Assembly (NCBI GenBank): GCA_017445435.1
Contig: JAFSUE010000021.1
Coordinates: 1 to 6,953 of the forward strand
Reading direction: 5' to 3'
DNA: 6,953 nucleotides
From: Selenomonadaceae bacterium
GTDB lineage: Bacteria; Bacillota; Negativicutes; Selenomonadales; Selenomonadaceae
Position numbers and translations under genes: made by a program. This document shows positions 1 to 5,076 of the stretch, in pieces (position 1 is the first letter of the stretch; every line of letters begins with the position of its first letter). Below the pieces are notes generated by a model, which saw only the letters and a program-made list of their open reading frames with translations, did not search any database and had not been told where the DNA came from.

Positions 1-959
1 AAAATTTCAGTTGCAGATTTTTCAGCAAGTTTAGCCGCGTCTTCGCCGTGAACTAACTTTGTGACTTCGTACGCCAAAACTTTTTTAGCGTCGTTAATCG
101 CCGAATCTTTCAACGCGCTAAGGCGGTTTACTTCGTCCATAGGAAGAAAAGTTAAAAGTGACAGGCAAGTTTTAACGTCCGCGTCGTCGACGTTGCGCCA
201 GTACTGATAAAAATCGTAAGGCGAAACTTTTTCAGCGTCAAGCCACAATGCGCCGCCAGCCGTCTTGCCCATTTTTGAGCCGTCACTCTTCGTCAAAAGT
301 TTATTCGTCAAGCCGTACACCGCGCGTCCAGTTTTACGCCGCGTAAGTTCTACGCCAGCAATTATGTTTGACCATTGGTCGTCGCCGCCAAGTTCCATTT
401 CGCAGTTGAAATCGTTATTCAGCTTGTAAAAATCGTAAGCCTGCATAACCATATAATTGAACTCAAGGAACGTCAAACCTTTTTCCCAACGTTGCTTGTA
501 ACATTCCGCCGCCAACATACGATTAACCGTAAAATGCGTACCAACTTCGCGCAAGATGTCAATGTAATTCAGCTTGCGTAACCAGTCGCCATTGTTTACC
601 ATTAACGCCTTACCGTCCGTGAAGTCGATAAAGCGGGAAATTTGCTTTTTGAAACATTCGCAGTTATGCTCAATAATTTCATCAGTCATAACTTTGCGAA
701 GGTCTGAACGTCCTGACGGATCGCCGATCGTACCAGTGCCGCCGCCGACAAGACAAATTGGGCGATGACCTGCGCGTTGCATATGTGCCATAACCATAAG
801 CGCGATAAAGTGTCCTGCGTGAAGGCTATCTGCTGTTGGGTCGAATCCAATGTAAAATGTTACAGACTTTTCGCCAAGAAGTTTTCTAACGGCGTCTTCG
901 TCCGTACATTGCGCGATAAATCCTCTTTCTTTAAGTGTATCAAATACATTTACTGCCAA
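1..959 (-). CDS. tyrS: Tyrosyl-tRNA synthetase (C-terminal end outside window)
   Basis: Class I aminoacyl-tRNA synthetase that activates tyrosine with ATP and charges tRNA-Tyr in the cytoplasm. About 319 residues are visible, covering the catalytic Rossmann fold and most of the helical anticodon-binding part; the C-terminal S4-like RNA-binding domain would lie left of base 1. Visible motifs are Tyr36 with GFDPTADSLHAGH (HIGH-type His47 and His50), the tyrosine-pocket segment NYMIMQAYD, GGDDQWSN (residues 191-198, Gln195), and the KMSKS-type loop KMGKT at 229-233. Their spacing matches the Bacillus stearothermophilus enzyme (TyrS1 type, KFGKT). The start is TTG at 959: GGAG lies 8 bases upstream, and the protein begins M-A-V-N-V-F-D-T-L; the only nearby ATGs are out of frame or run into a stop. 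It lies 61 bases after the carbonic anhydrase-like gene on the same strand, with no terminator seen between, so co-transcription is likely. No T-box leader, common for tyrS in this phylum, fits in the gap. Confidence 0.96.
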   Translation of the reverse strand, partial: MAVNVFDTLKERGFIAQCTDEDAVRKLLGEKSVTFYIGFDPTADSLHAGHFIALMVMAHMQRAGHRPICLVGGGTGTIGDPSGRSDLRKVMTDEIIEHNCECFKKQISRFIDFTDGKALMVNNGDWLRKLNYIDILREVGTHFTVNRMLAAECYKQRWEKGLTFLEFNYMVMQAYDFYKLNNDFNCEMELGGDDQWSNIIAGVELTRRKTGRAVYGLTNKLLTKSDGSKMGKTAGGALWLDAEKVSPYDFYQYWRNVDDADVKTCLSLLTFLPMDEVNRLSALKDSAINDAKKVLAYEVTKLVHGEDAAKLAEKSATEI

Positions 960-967
960 AAAAATCA

Positions 968-986
968 CTCCATTGTATCTTTTAGG
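968..986 (-). promoter_or_regulatory. Translation-initiation module before tyrS
   Basis: The minus strand reads CCTAAAAGATACAATGGAG, then 8 bases, then the TTG start at 959. GGAG (971-968) is the ribosome binding site and fixes this non-ATG start. The same 19-base block, with two differences, stands at the same distance before the GTG start at 4291. Confidence 0.7.
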
Positions 987-1014
987 GATTAGCTTTTAGC
1001 TTTTAGGTTGTAGG
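980..1014. repeat. Heptanucleotide tandem array A (5 units)
   Basis: Five successive 7-base units, TTTTAGG, GATTAGC, TTTTAGC, TTTTAGG and TTGTAGG, fill most of the 61-base gap between the carbonic anhydrase-like gene and tyrS. On the minus strand, which is the transcribed sense, the units read CCTAAAA or GCTAAAA. The array runs directly into the tyrS ribosome binding site. Three other intergenic regions of the window hold arrays with the same period but different units. Confidence 0.8.
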
Positions 1015-1020
1015 AAAATT

Positions 1021-1563
1021 TTAATCGTCTTGAAGTTCAGCAACAAGCCCTTGTCTAATGTAGTCCAACGAACATTCATAATAATGCATGGCGGAAGCTC
1101 GCAATGCCTCAATTTCATCGTCGCGAATCGCACGCATAATTTTTGCAGGATTGCCGAAGACAAGCGAATTGTTAGGAATTTTTTTATACTGCGTTAAAAG
1201 AGTTCCCGCGCCGATTATGCAGTTACTGCCAATTTCGGAGTAGCCTAAAATTATTGACCCCATACCGATTAAGCAGTTGTCACCGATACTGCGGCAATGA
1301 ACTAGCGCGTTATGCCCAACCGTGACGTAATTTCCTATTTCAGTGGGAGAATCGCCCATAACGTGAATAGTTGCGTTGTCTTGAATGTTCGTAAAAGCGC
1401 CGATAGTTACAGGTTGAAAATCGCCACGAACTGCCGCGCCAAACCATATACTTGAACCTGTGCCAATTTTAACGTCGCCAACAATGGACGCATTCGGCGC
1501 TACAAAAACATTTCCAGCAATTTTCGGCTTTTTCCCTTTGTACGGCAAAATAATTCCTTCCAC
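1021..1563 (-). CDS. Gamma-class carbonic anhydrase family protein (left-handed beta-helix)
   Basis: A 180-residue hexapeptide-repeat protein of the gamma carbonic anhydrase/YrdA/PaaY-like group, which are normally trimers binding a metal at subunit interfaces. Hexapeptide turns of the type (I/V)G(D/T/S) run from about residue 15 to 150. The three expected metal-binding histidines are present as His67 (in NATIH), His84 and His89 (in VGHNALVHC), as are the usual Arg46 and Asp48 (VRGD) and Gln61 (IQDN). A C-terminal helix (about 148-178) follows, as in the family. The metal site therefore looks intact, but many homologues of this length show weak or no carbonic anhydrase activity, so the physiological reaction is uncertain. 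I chose GTG at 1563 because AGGGGAG (1578-1572) lies 8 bases upstream. A longer frame from TTG at 1584 would overlap that binding site and add seven residues unlike the family. It is probably the first gene of a transcript with tyrS. Confidence 0.9.
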   Translation of the reverse strand: MEGIILPYKGKKPKIAGNVFVAPNASIVGDVKIGTGSSIWFGAAVRGDFQPVTIGAFTNIQDNATIHVMGDSPTEIGNYVTVGHNALVHCRSIGDNCLIGMGSIILGYSEIGSNCIIGAGTLLTQYKKIPNNSLVFGNPAKIMRAIRDDEIEALRASAMHYYECSLDYIRQGLVAELQDD

Positions 1564-1588
1564 TTTGCAAACTCCCCTTTTCAAAATT

Positions 1589-1637
1589 AATTAGTAATGC
1601 GTAATGCTTAATGCGTAATGCACAATTAAAAATTTTT
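1589..1637. repeat. Heptanucleotide tandem array B (about 7 units)
   Basis: Seven units in one 7-base phase: AATTAGT, AATGCGT, AATGCTT, AATGCGT, AATGCAC, AATTAAA, AATTTTT. Every unit begins AAT while the rest varies. The array lies in the 5' leader of the carbonic anhydrase-like gene, between its predicted transcription start and its ribosome binding site. The AATGCGT unit recurs in array D at 4203-4216. Confidence 0.8.
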
Positions 1638-1645
1638 ATAAAAAT
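1632..1645. other. Perfect 14-base AT palindrome at predicted transcription start
   Basis: ATTTTTATAAAAAT reads identically on both strands. It abuts the -10 box of the minus-strand promoter, and its centre (1638/1639) coincides with the expected first transcribed base. It could be an operator, but in sequence this AT-rich a chance palindrome is quite possible. Confidence 0.4.
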
Positions 1646-1654
1646 ATTATAGCA
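1646..1654 (-). promoter_or_regulatory. Extended -10 promoter for the carbonic anhydrase-like gene (and tyrS)
   Basis: The minus strand reads TGCTATAAT, a perfect TATAAT preceded by the TGn extension. No good -35 lies 16-18 bases upstream (ATGATT or TGATTT at best), which is tolerable for an extended -10 promoter. Transcription would begin near 1639, giving a leader of about 76 bases to the GTG at 1563. No second promoter was seen in the gap before tyrS. Confidence 0.6.
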
Positions 1655-1738
1655 GAATGGCGCTGAAAAATCATCTGCAGGCTAAAATGTTATGTCAAAA
1701 ATTTTTCTTGTAATGGTCATAAATTATAAAAAAAGTCC

Positions 1739-1767
1739 TTGCAATTTTCTAGATTCTGAAATAGAAT
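1739..1767 (+). promoter_or_regulatory. Sigma-70-type promoter of ptsG
   Basis: TTGCAA (1739-1744), a 17-base spacer, then TAGAAT (1762-1767): four and five of six consensus bases at ideal spacing. Transcription should start near 1773-1775, exactly where the leader hairpin begins. An inverted repeat, ATTCT-GAAAT-AGAAT (1753-1767), overlaps the -10 box and could be an operator; no convincing catabolite-responsive element was recognised. Confidence 0.65.
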
Positions 1768-1772
1768 AACGC

Positions 1773-1806
1773 AGGATTTACCAATAATGGGGTTATGGTT
1801 AATCTT
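1773..1806 (+). promoter_or_regulatory. ptsG leader hairpin, possible antiterminator
   Basis: The predicted 5' end of the ptsG mRNA folds into one long hairpin. AGGATT (1773-1778) pairs with AATCTT (1801-1806) with one G-U; a T-T mismatch follows; ACCA (1780-1783) pairs with TGGT (1796-1799); A1784 bulges; and TAA pairs with TTA around a TGGGG loop (1788-1792). In Bacillus, ptsG leaders carry a ribonucleic antiterminator (RAT) bound by GlcT that overlaps a terminator. The position, the interrupted stem and the GGATT start resemble that arrangement, but I do not see a clear RAT consensus, so GlcT control is an inference. Confidence 0.45.
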
Positions 1807-1826
1807 TTTCAGTAAGGATTTTGTTT
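1801..1826 (+). terminator. Possible leader attenuator hairpin upstream of ptsG
   Basis: AATCTTT (1801-1807) can pair with AAGGATT (1814-1820), 7 pairs including one G-U, around the loop TTCAGT, followed by TTGTTT. Its left arm is the right arm of the preceding hairpin, so only one can form at a time. The stem is short and AT-rich, so as a terminator it would be weak. Confidence 0.35.
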
Positions 1827-1846
1827 AATGGTAAGGAGGTCTTCCA

Positions 1847-4039
1847 ATGAGCGATTCTGGCGGCTCGGCATTTGCGGTTGCCCAACAGATCGGTAAATCA
1901 CTGTTTCTGCCGATCGCAGTATTGCCATTTGCTGGCGTACTGTTGGGTATTGGTGCATCATTCTCGAATCCCACCACCATCGCGGCGTATGGTTTACAAA
2001 GCATACTCCACGAAGGTGGCGGACTTTTCGGTTTCATGCTTATTCTTTCAAACGTCGGCGGAGCAATCTTCGGTAACTTGCCGTTGATTTTCGCACTGGC
2101 GGTCGCACTTGGTATGGCGAAAAAAGAAAAAGGTATCGCCGTACTTGGTGCTGCAATTTTTTATCTCGTCATGTTGACGACGATTCACGTATTTTTACAA
2201 CTCGACGGCACGCTGATTGGCGACGCTGTCAACCCTGAAGCTAACGTACGCGACGGTGCTATTGCAACTGTTCTCGGTATTTCAACGTTGCAGATGGGTG
2301 TTTTCGCAGGTATCGTAACTGGTCTTGCGGCGGCTGAAATTTGTAACCGTTTCTACAAGACGCAACTTCCACCTGCATTTGCATTTTTCGGCGGCACTCG
2401 TTTTATTCCTATCGCCAGTATGATTTTTGGTATTGCAACTGGCTTTATCATGTATCTTGTATGGCCTATCATTCAGTCAGGCATTTTCAAACTTGGCGAC
2501 GTTGTTAAAGCGTCAGGCTATTTCGGTACATTCTTCTTCGGTTGTTGTGAACGTGCATTAATCCCATTCGGACTTCACCACATTTTCTATTTGCCTTTCT
2601 GGCAAACAGGACTTGGCGGAACTGCAGTTATCGATGGAAATACGGTTATGGGTGCACAGAACATTTTCTTTGCGGAATTGGCATCACCTAACACCGAACA
2701 TTTTTCAGTTGAAGCTTGCCGTTTCTTAACTGGTAAATTCCCCTTCATGATGGCTGGTCTTCCTGCAGCGGCGTTTGCAATGTACACTTGCGCACGTCCT
2801 GAAAAGAAAGAAGCGGCTGGTTCATTGCTCTTCTCCGTCGGTTTAACTTCATTCTTGACGGGTATTACTGAACCTATCGAATTTACTTTCTTATTCCTTG
2901 CAAAAGAACTTTTCGGTATCCACGTTATTTATGCAGGTCTCGCATTTGCAACTTGCCATATCTTAGGCATTGCGATAGGTACTACATTCTCTGATGGTTT
3001 AATCGACTTTATCCTCTACGGCGTACTGCCTGGTCAAGCAAAATCCAACTGGATGATGATGTTGCCAGTATTCGCAGTTTACGCAGTCCTTTACTTCGTC
3101 ACATTTAAATTCTTCATTATGAAATGGGATCTTAAGACTCCAGGTCGTGAAGCTGATGACGAAGAAGTCAAGATGATGTCTAAAGCTGATTATCAAAAAG
3201 CTACAGGCGTCGGCGTTGCTGGTGGCGGCGCGGCTAATGTTCCTGCTGATTTTGATATGAAGTCTGCCACAATTCTTAAAGGTGTTGGCGGTGTCGACAA
3301 CGTAACTGAAATTGACTGCTGCGCAACGCGTCTCCGCTTAACCTTAGTTGACGGCTCGAAAGTTGATGAAGGTATCCTCAAGGGTACTGGCGCTGGCGGC
3401 GTCGTCATTAAAGGTAACGCAATTCAAGTTATCTACGGACCTAGCGTCACGATTGTTAAAGCGAACTTTGAAGAATTTGTCGAAGGCATTCGCGAAGGCA
3501 AGATTGATCGCGCAATGGTTGAAGCGGCAACTGGTGGCGGCGGCGGCTCTGCGGCAGCTGAACCTGAAACGCCGAAGATGAAAGACGCTGTACTTGGCGC
3601 TCACCTTACTGGTCGTATGATGCTCATGAATGAAGTTCCTGACGACGGATTCTCTTCACGTGCTATGGGTGACGGCGTTGCTGTTGAACCTACTGAAGGC
3701 AAACTTTATGCGCCTGCTGACGGTACTATTAACCTCGTCTTCCCGACTAAACACGCAGTTGGTATGGTAACTCCTGACGGTACTGAAATTCTTATGCACA
3801 TTGGTATTGATACCGTTAAACTCAATGGCGAACACTTTGAAGTTCACGTTCAAGAAAATCAAGAAGTCAAACGCGGCGATCTCCTCGTTTCCTTCGACAT
3901 TGACGCGATCCATAAAGCTGGCTATCCTGTTACTACACCGCTTATTATTACCAATACTGCCGCTTACCGCGCAGTTCGTCCGCTCAAGACTGGCGACGTA
4001 AAAGCTGGTCAAGATGACCTCGTTGAAGTATTGGGCTAA
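1847..4039 (+). CDS. ptsG: Glucose-specific PTS permease, fused EIICBA
   Basis: Inner-membrane transporter that imports glucose and phosphorylates it to glucose-6-phosphate, using phosphate passed from PEP via EI and HPr. The 730 residues read EIIC-EIIB-EIIA, as in Bacillus PtsG (about 700). EIIC (about 10-435) is polytopic with GLHH (His244-His245), GKFPFMMAGLPAAA and TGITEPIEF (Glu342, Glu345), and ends in DLKTPGRE (428-435), a motif shared with E. coli PtsG. These segments favour glucose over N-acetylglucosamine. EIIB (about 472-550) has the phosphorylated cysteine Cys492 in CATRLR, preceded by an extra Cys491. EIIA (about 577-727) has His636 (TKHAVGM) and phosphoryl-accepting His651 (MHIGIDTVKL), 15 apart as in E. 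coli Crr His75/His90. Gly/Ala-rich linkers (454-463 and 563-571) join the domains. ATG at 1847 follows AAGGAGG by 7 bases. The gene stands alone, with its own promoter, leader and terminator. All key residues are intact. Confidence 0.96.
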   Translation: MSDSGGSAFAVAQQIGKSLFLPIAVLPFAGVLLGIGASFSNPTTIAAYGLQSILHEGGGLFGFMLILSNVGGAIFGNLPLIFALAVALGMAKKEKGIAVLGAAIFYLVMLTTIHVFLQLDGTLIGDAVNPEANVRDGAIATVLGISTLQMGVFAGIVTGLAAAEICNRFYKTQLPPAFAFFGGTRFIPIASMIFGIATGFIMYLVWPIIQSGIFKLGDVVKASGYFGTFFFGCCERALIPFGLHHIFYLPFWQTGLGGTAVIDGNTVMGAQNIFFAELASPNTEHFSVEACRFLTGKFPFMMAGLPAAAFAMYTCARPEKKEAAGSLLFSVGLTSFLTGITEPIEFTFLFLAKELFGIHVIYAGLAFATCHILGIAIGTTFSDGLIDFILYGVLPGQAKSNWMMMLPVFAVYAVLYFVTFKFFIMKWDLKTPGREADDEEVKMMSKADYQKATGVGVAGGGAANVPADFDMKSATILKGVGGVDNVTEIDCCATRLRLTLVDGSKVDEGILKGTGAGGVVIKGNAIQVIYGPSVTIVKANFEEFVEGIREGKIDRAMVEAATGGGGGSAAAEPETPKMKDAVLGAHLTGRMMLMNEVPDDGFSSRAMGDGVAVEPTEGKLYAPADGTINLVFPTKHAVGMVTPDGTEILMHIGIDTVKLNGEHFEVHVQENQEVKRGDLLVSFDIDAIHKAGYPVTTPLIITNTAAYRAVRPLKTGDVKAGQDDLVEVLG

Positions 4040-4043
4040 ATGG

Positions 4044-4120
4044 AATTAAGAATTAAGAATTAAGAATGCAGAATTATTTTCTAGTTCGTAGTTCATAAAT
4101 CTTGATTCGCAATTAATTCG
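4044..4120. repeat. Heptanucleotide tandem array C (5 clear units, degenerate tail)
   Basis: Three exact copies of AATTAAG are followed in phase by AATGCAG and AATTATT (4044-4078). A looser 7-base rhythm continues as TTCTAGT, TCGTAGT, TCATAAA, TCTTGAT, TCGCAAT and TAATTCG. The array begins four bases after the ptsG stop codon, between the gene and its terminator. The first five units are clear; the tail is my reading by eye. Confidence 0.7.
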
Positions 4121-4142
4121 AGCTTTACCATAAACCCCAAGC

Positions 4143-4185
4143 AGACTGTCAGTCGCAATCTCAACGCGATTGACAGTTTGTTTTT
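4143..4185 (+). terminator. Intrinsic terminator after ptsG
   Basis: A 14-pair stem: AGACTGTCAGTCGC (4143-4156) pairs along its full length with GCGATTGACAGTTT (4166-4179), with two G-U pairs, around a 9-base loop. G and a five-T run (4181-4185) follow. This is the strongest hairpin seen in the window; it lies about 104 bases past the ptsG stop codon and is oriented to end ptsG transcription. Confidence 0.88.
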
Positions 4186-4188
4186 ATT

Positions 4189-4265
4189 AATTAGGAATTA
4201 GGAATGCGTAATGCGTAATGTTAAACTACTAACTACTAACTACTAACTACTTACTACTAACCACC
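4189..4265. repeat. Heptanucleotide tandem array D (11 units)
   Basis: Eleven consecutive units keep one 7-base phase while the unit changes along the array: two AATTAGG, two AATGCGT, one AATGTTA, four AACTACT, then TACTACT and AACCACC. It starts just after the T-run of the ptsG terminator and runs into the ribosome-binding module of the next gene. The change of unit without loss of phase suggests growth by slippage plus mutation. Confidence 0.85.
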
Positions 4266-4282
4266 TAAAAGCTAGAATGGAG
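4264..4282 (+). promoter_or_regulatory. Translation-initiation module before the gene at 4291
   Basis: CCTAAAAGCTAGAATGGAG followed by 8 bases and the GTG start. GGAG (4279-4282) is the ribosome binding site. The block matches 17 of 19 bases of the one before tyrS (986-968, minus strand), with the same spacing to the start codon. Confidence 0.7.
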
Positions 4283-4290
4283 CAAATTTT

Positions 4291-4992
4291 GTGAGAAAAA
4301 TAAAACGTAATAAACCAATTCAAATTGTTCAAGAAAAACCTGCCGCCTCAACTTCATCTTGGACTGGAATGTTTAAAAATTATCCGCGAATCATCGGAAT
4401 GTTCATCTTGCTACTTTTTATGCCGCCGCTAGGCTGGATTTTCGCTTATAAATTTTCGCCATACGATAAGCGTACAACTATCGGAATTTCAATAGCCTGC
4501 ACTGCATTTTTTGTCTACGCCGTTTTCATTTCGCCTGAACATGAATTTGTTGACGTTAGCAAACTCACGCGTACTGAATTTTGCACGCGATACAATGAAC
4601 AGGCTACGAAGTTAGCGCCGCGCTTAGGCTTGACGATTGACGAATCAAAGTTGCAACTTGACGGTGAAAATTTTTCCTACGACGTTACAGACAATCTTAA
4701 ATTCTCCGCGCATATTGAAAATAATTTTGTACGTGAAGTTGACATTACCGCCACGCCGAAAAATACCGACGATTCTTTTCAAGCGATTAACTGTTTCGGA
4801 CTTGTCATTGCGACGCTTAATCCTGAACTGAATCAAGATAAACGCGGCGATGTCCTGCGTGAATTGAAAATGCTTGATAATGCTTTAAGCAACGATTTGA
4901 ATGAAACGGCAGTTCGCGGCAGAATTACTTACGGCGTCAAAAATTCCGACGGAAAAATAATTTTCACTGCGCGGGTTAATGACGATTTTTGA
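4291..4992 (+). CDS. Hypothetical membrane protein with two N-terminal helices
   Basis: I do not recognise this 233-residue protein. It starts at GTG 4291, with GGAG 8 bases upstream. A basic N-terminal tail (residues 2-33, including RKIKRNK) precedes two hydrophobic segments, about 34-53 (IIGMFILLLFMPPLGWIFAY) and 63-80. They are separated by a short polar loop (KFSPYDKR) and so form a helical hairpin. The rest (about 82-233) is soluble, of mixed alpha/beta character and acidic towards the end, with Cys98 and Cys168 as its cysteines. A two-helix hairpin puts the C-terminal domain on the same side as the N-terminal tail, and the basic tail argues for the cytoplasm, although the loop is also positive. 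There is no signal-peptidase site or lipobox. It follows the ptsG terminator and precedes polC by 84 bases; that neighbourhood does not indicate a function. No strong promoter was found for it. Confidence 0.8.
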   Translation: MRKIKRNKPIQIVQEKPAASTSSWTGMFKNYPRIIGMFILLLFMPPLGWIFAYKFSPYDKRTTIGISIACTAFFVYAVFISPEHEFVDVSKLTRTEFCTRYNEQATKLAPRLGLTIDESKLQLDGENFSYDVTDNLKFSAHIENNFVREVDITATPKNTDDSFQAINCFGLVIATLNPELNQDKRGDVLRELKMLDNALSNDLNETAVRGRITYGVKNSDGKIIFTARVNDDF

Positions 4993-5015
4993 CGAATCAA
5001 GCCGCCTTTGCCAGT

Positions 5016-5044
5016 TCGACAAGAAAACTTTTTTCGGTTAAAAT
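5016..5044 (+). promoter_or_regulatory. Sigma-70-type promoter of polC
   Basis: TCGACA (5016-5021), a 17-base spacer, then TAAAAT (5039-5044): five of six consensus bases in each box. Transcription would begin near 5051 and give a leader of about 26 bases. No terminator was seen after the gene at 4291, so read-through into polC is also possible. Confidence 0.6.
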
Positions 5045-5076
5045 ATCGTCACTATTATTTTTTGGTGGTGATTTAT

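Noticed and set aside
375..992. Three short plus-strand open frames of 64-75 codons
   Set aside because: They are opposite tyrS, whose catalytic motifs are continuous on the minus strand through this whole stretch.
1564..1584. Longer N-terminus for the carbonic anhydrase-like protein from TTG at 1584
   Set aside because: The AGGGGAG ribosome binding site lies within this extension, 8 bases before GTG 1563, and the family normally begins near the shorter start.
1660..1740. Catabolite-responsive element upstream of ptsG
   Set aside because: Stretches such as TGAAAATCAT and TTGTAATGGTCA were examined, but none fits the cre consensus with its central CG.
3656..4012. A 118-codon minus-strand open frame opposite the EIIA part of ptsG
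   Set aside because: The plus-strand frame carries the EIIA histidine motifs; the antisense frame is a by-product of codon bias.
4189..4265. CRISPR-like array
   Set aside because: Units are 7 bases with no spacers and drift in sequence; they are simple tandem repeats.
4993..5050. Terminator between the gene at 4291 and polC
   Set aside because: There is a T-run (5029-5034), but no stem of useful length precedes it.
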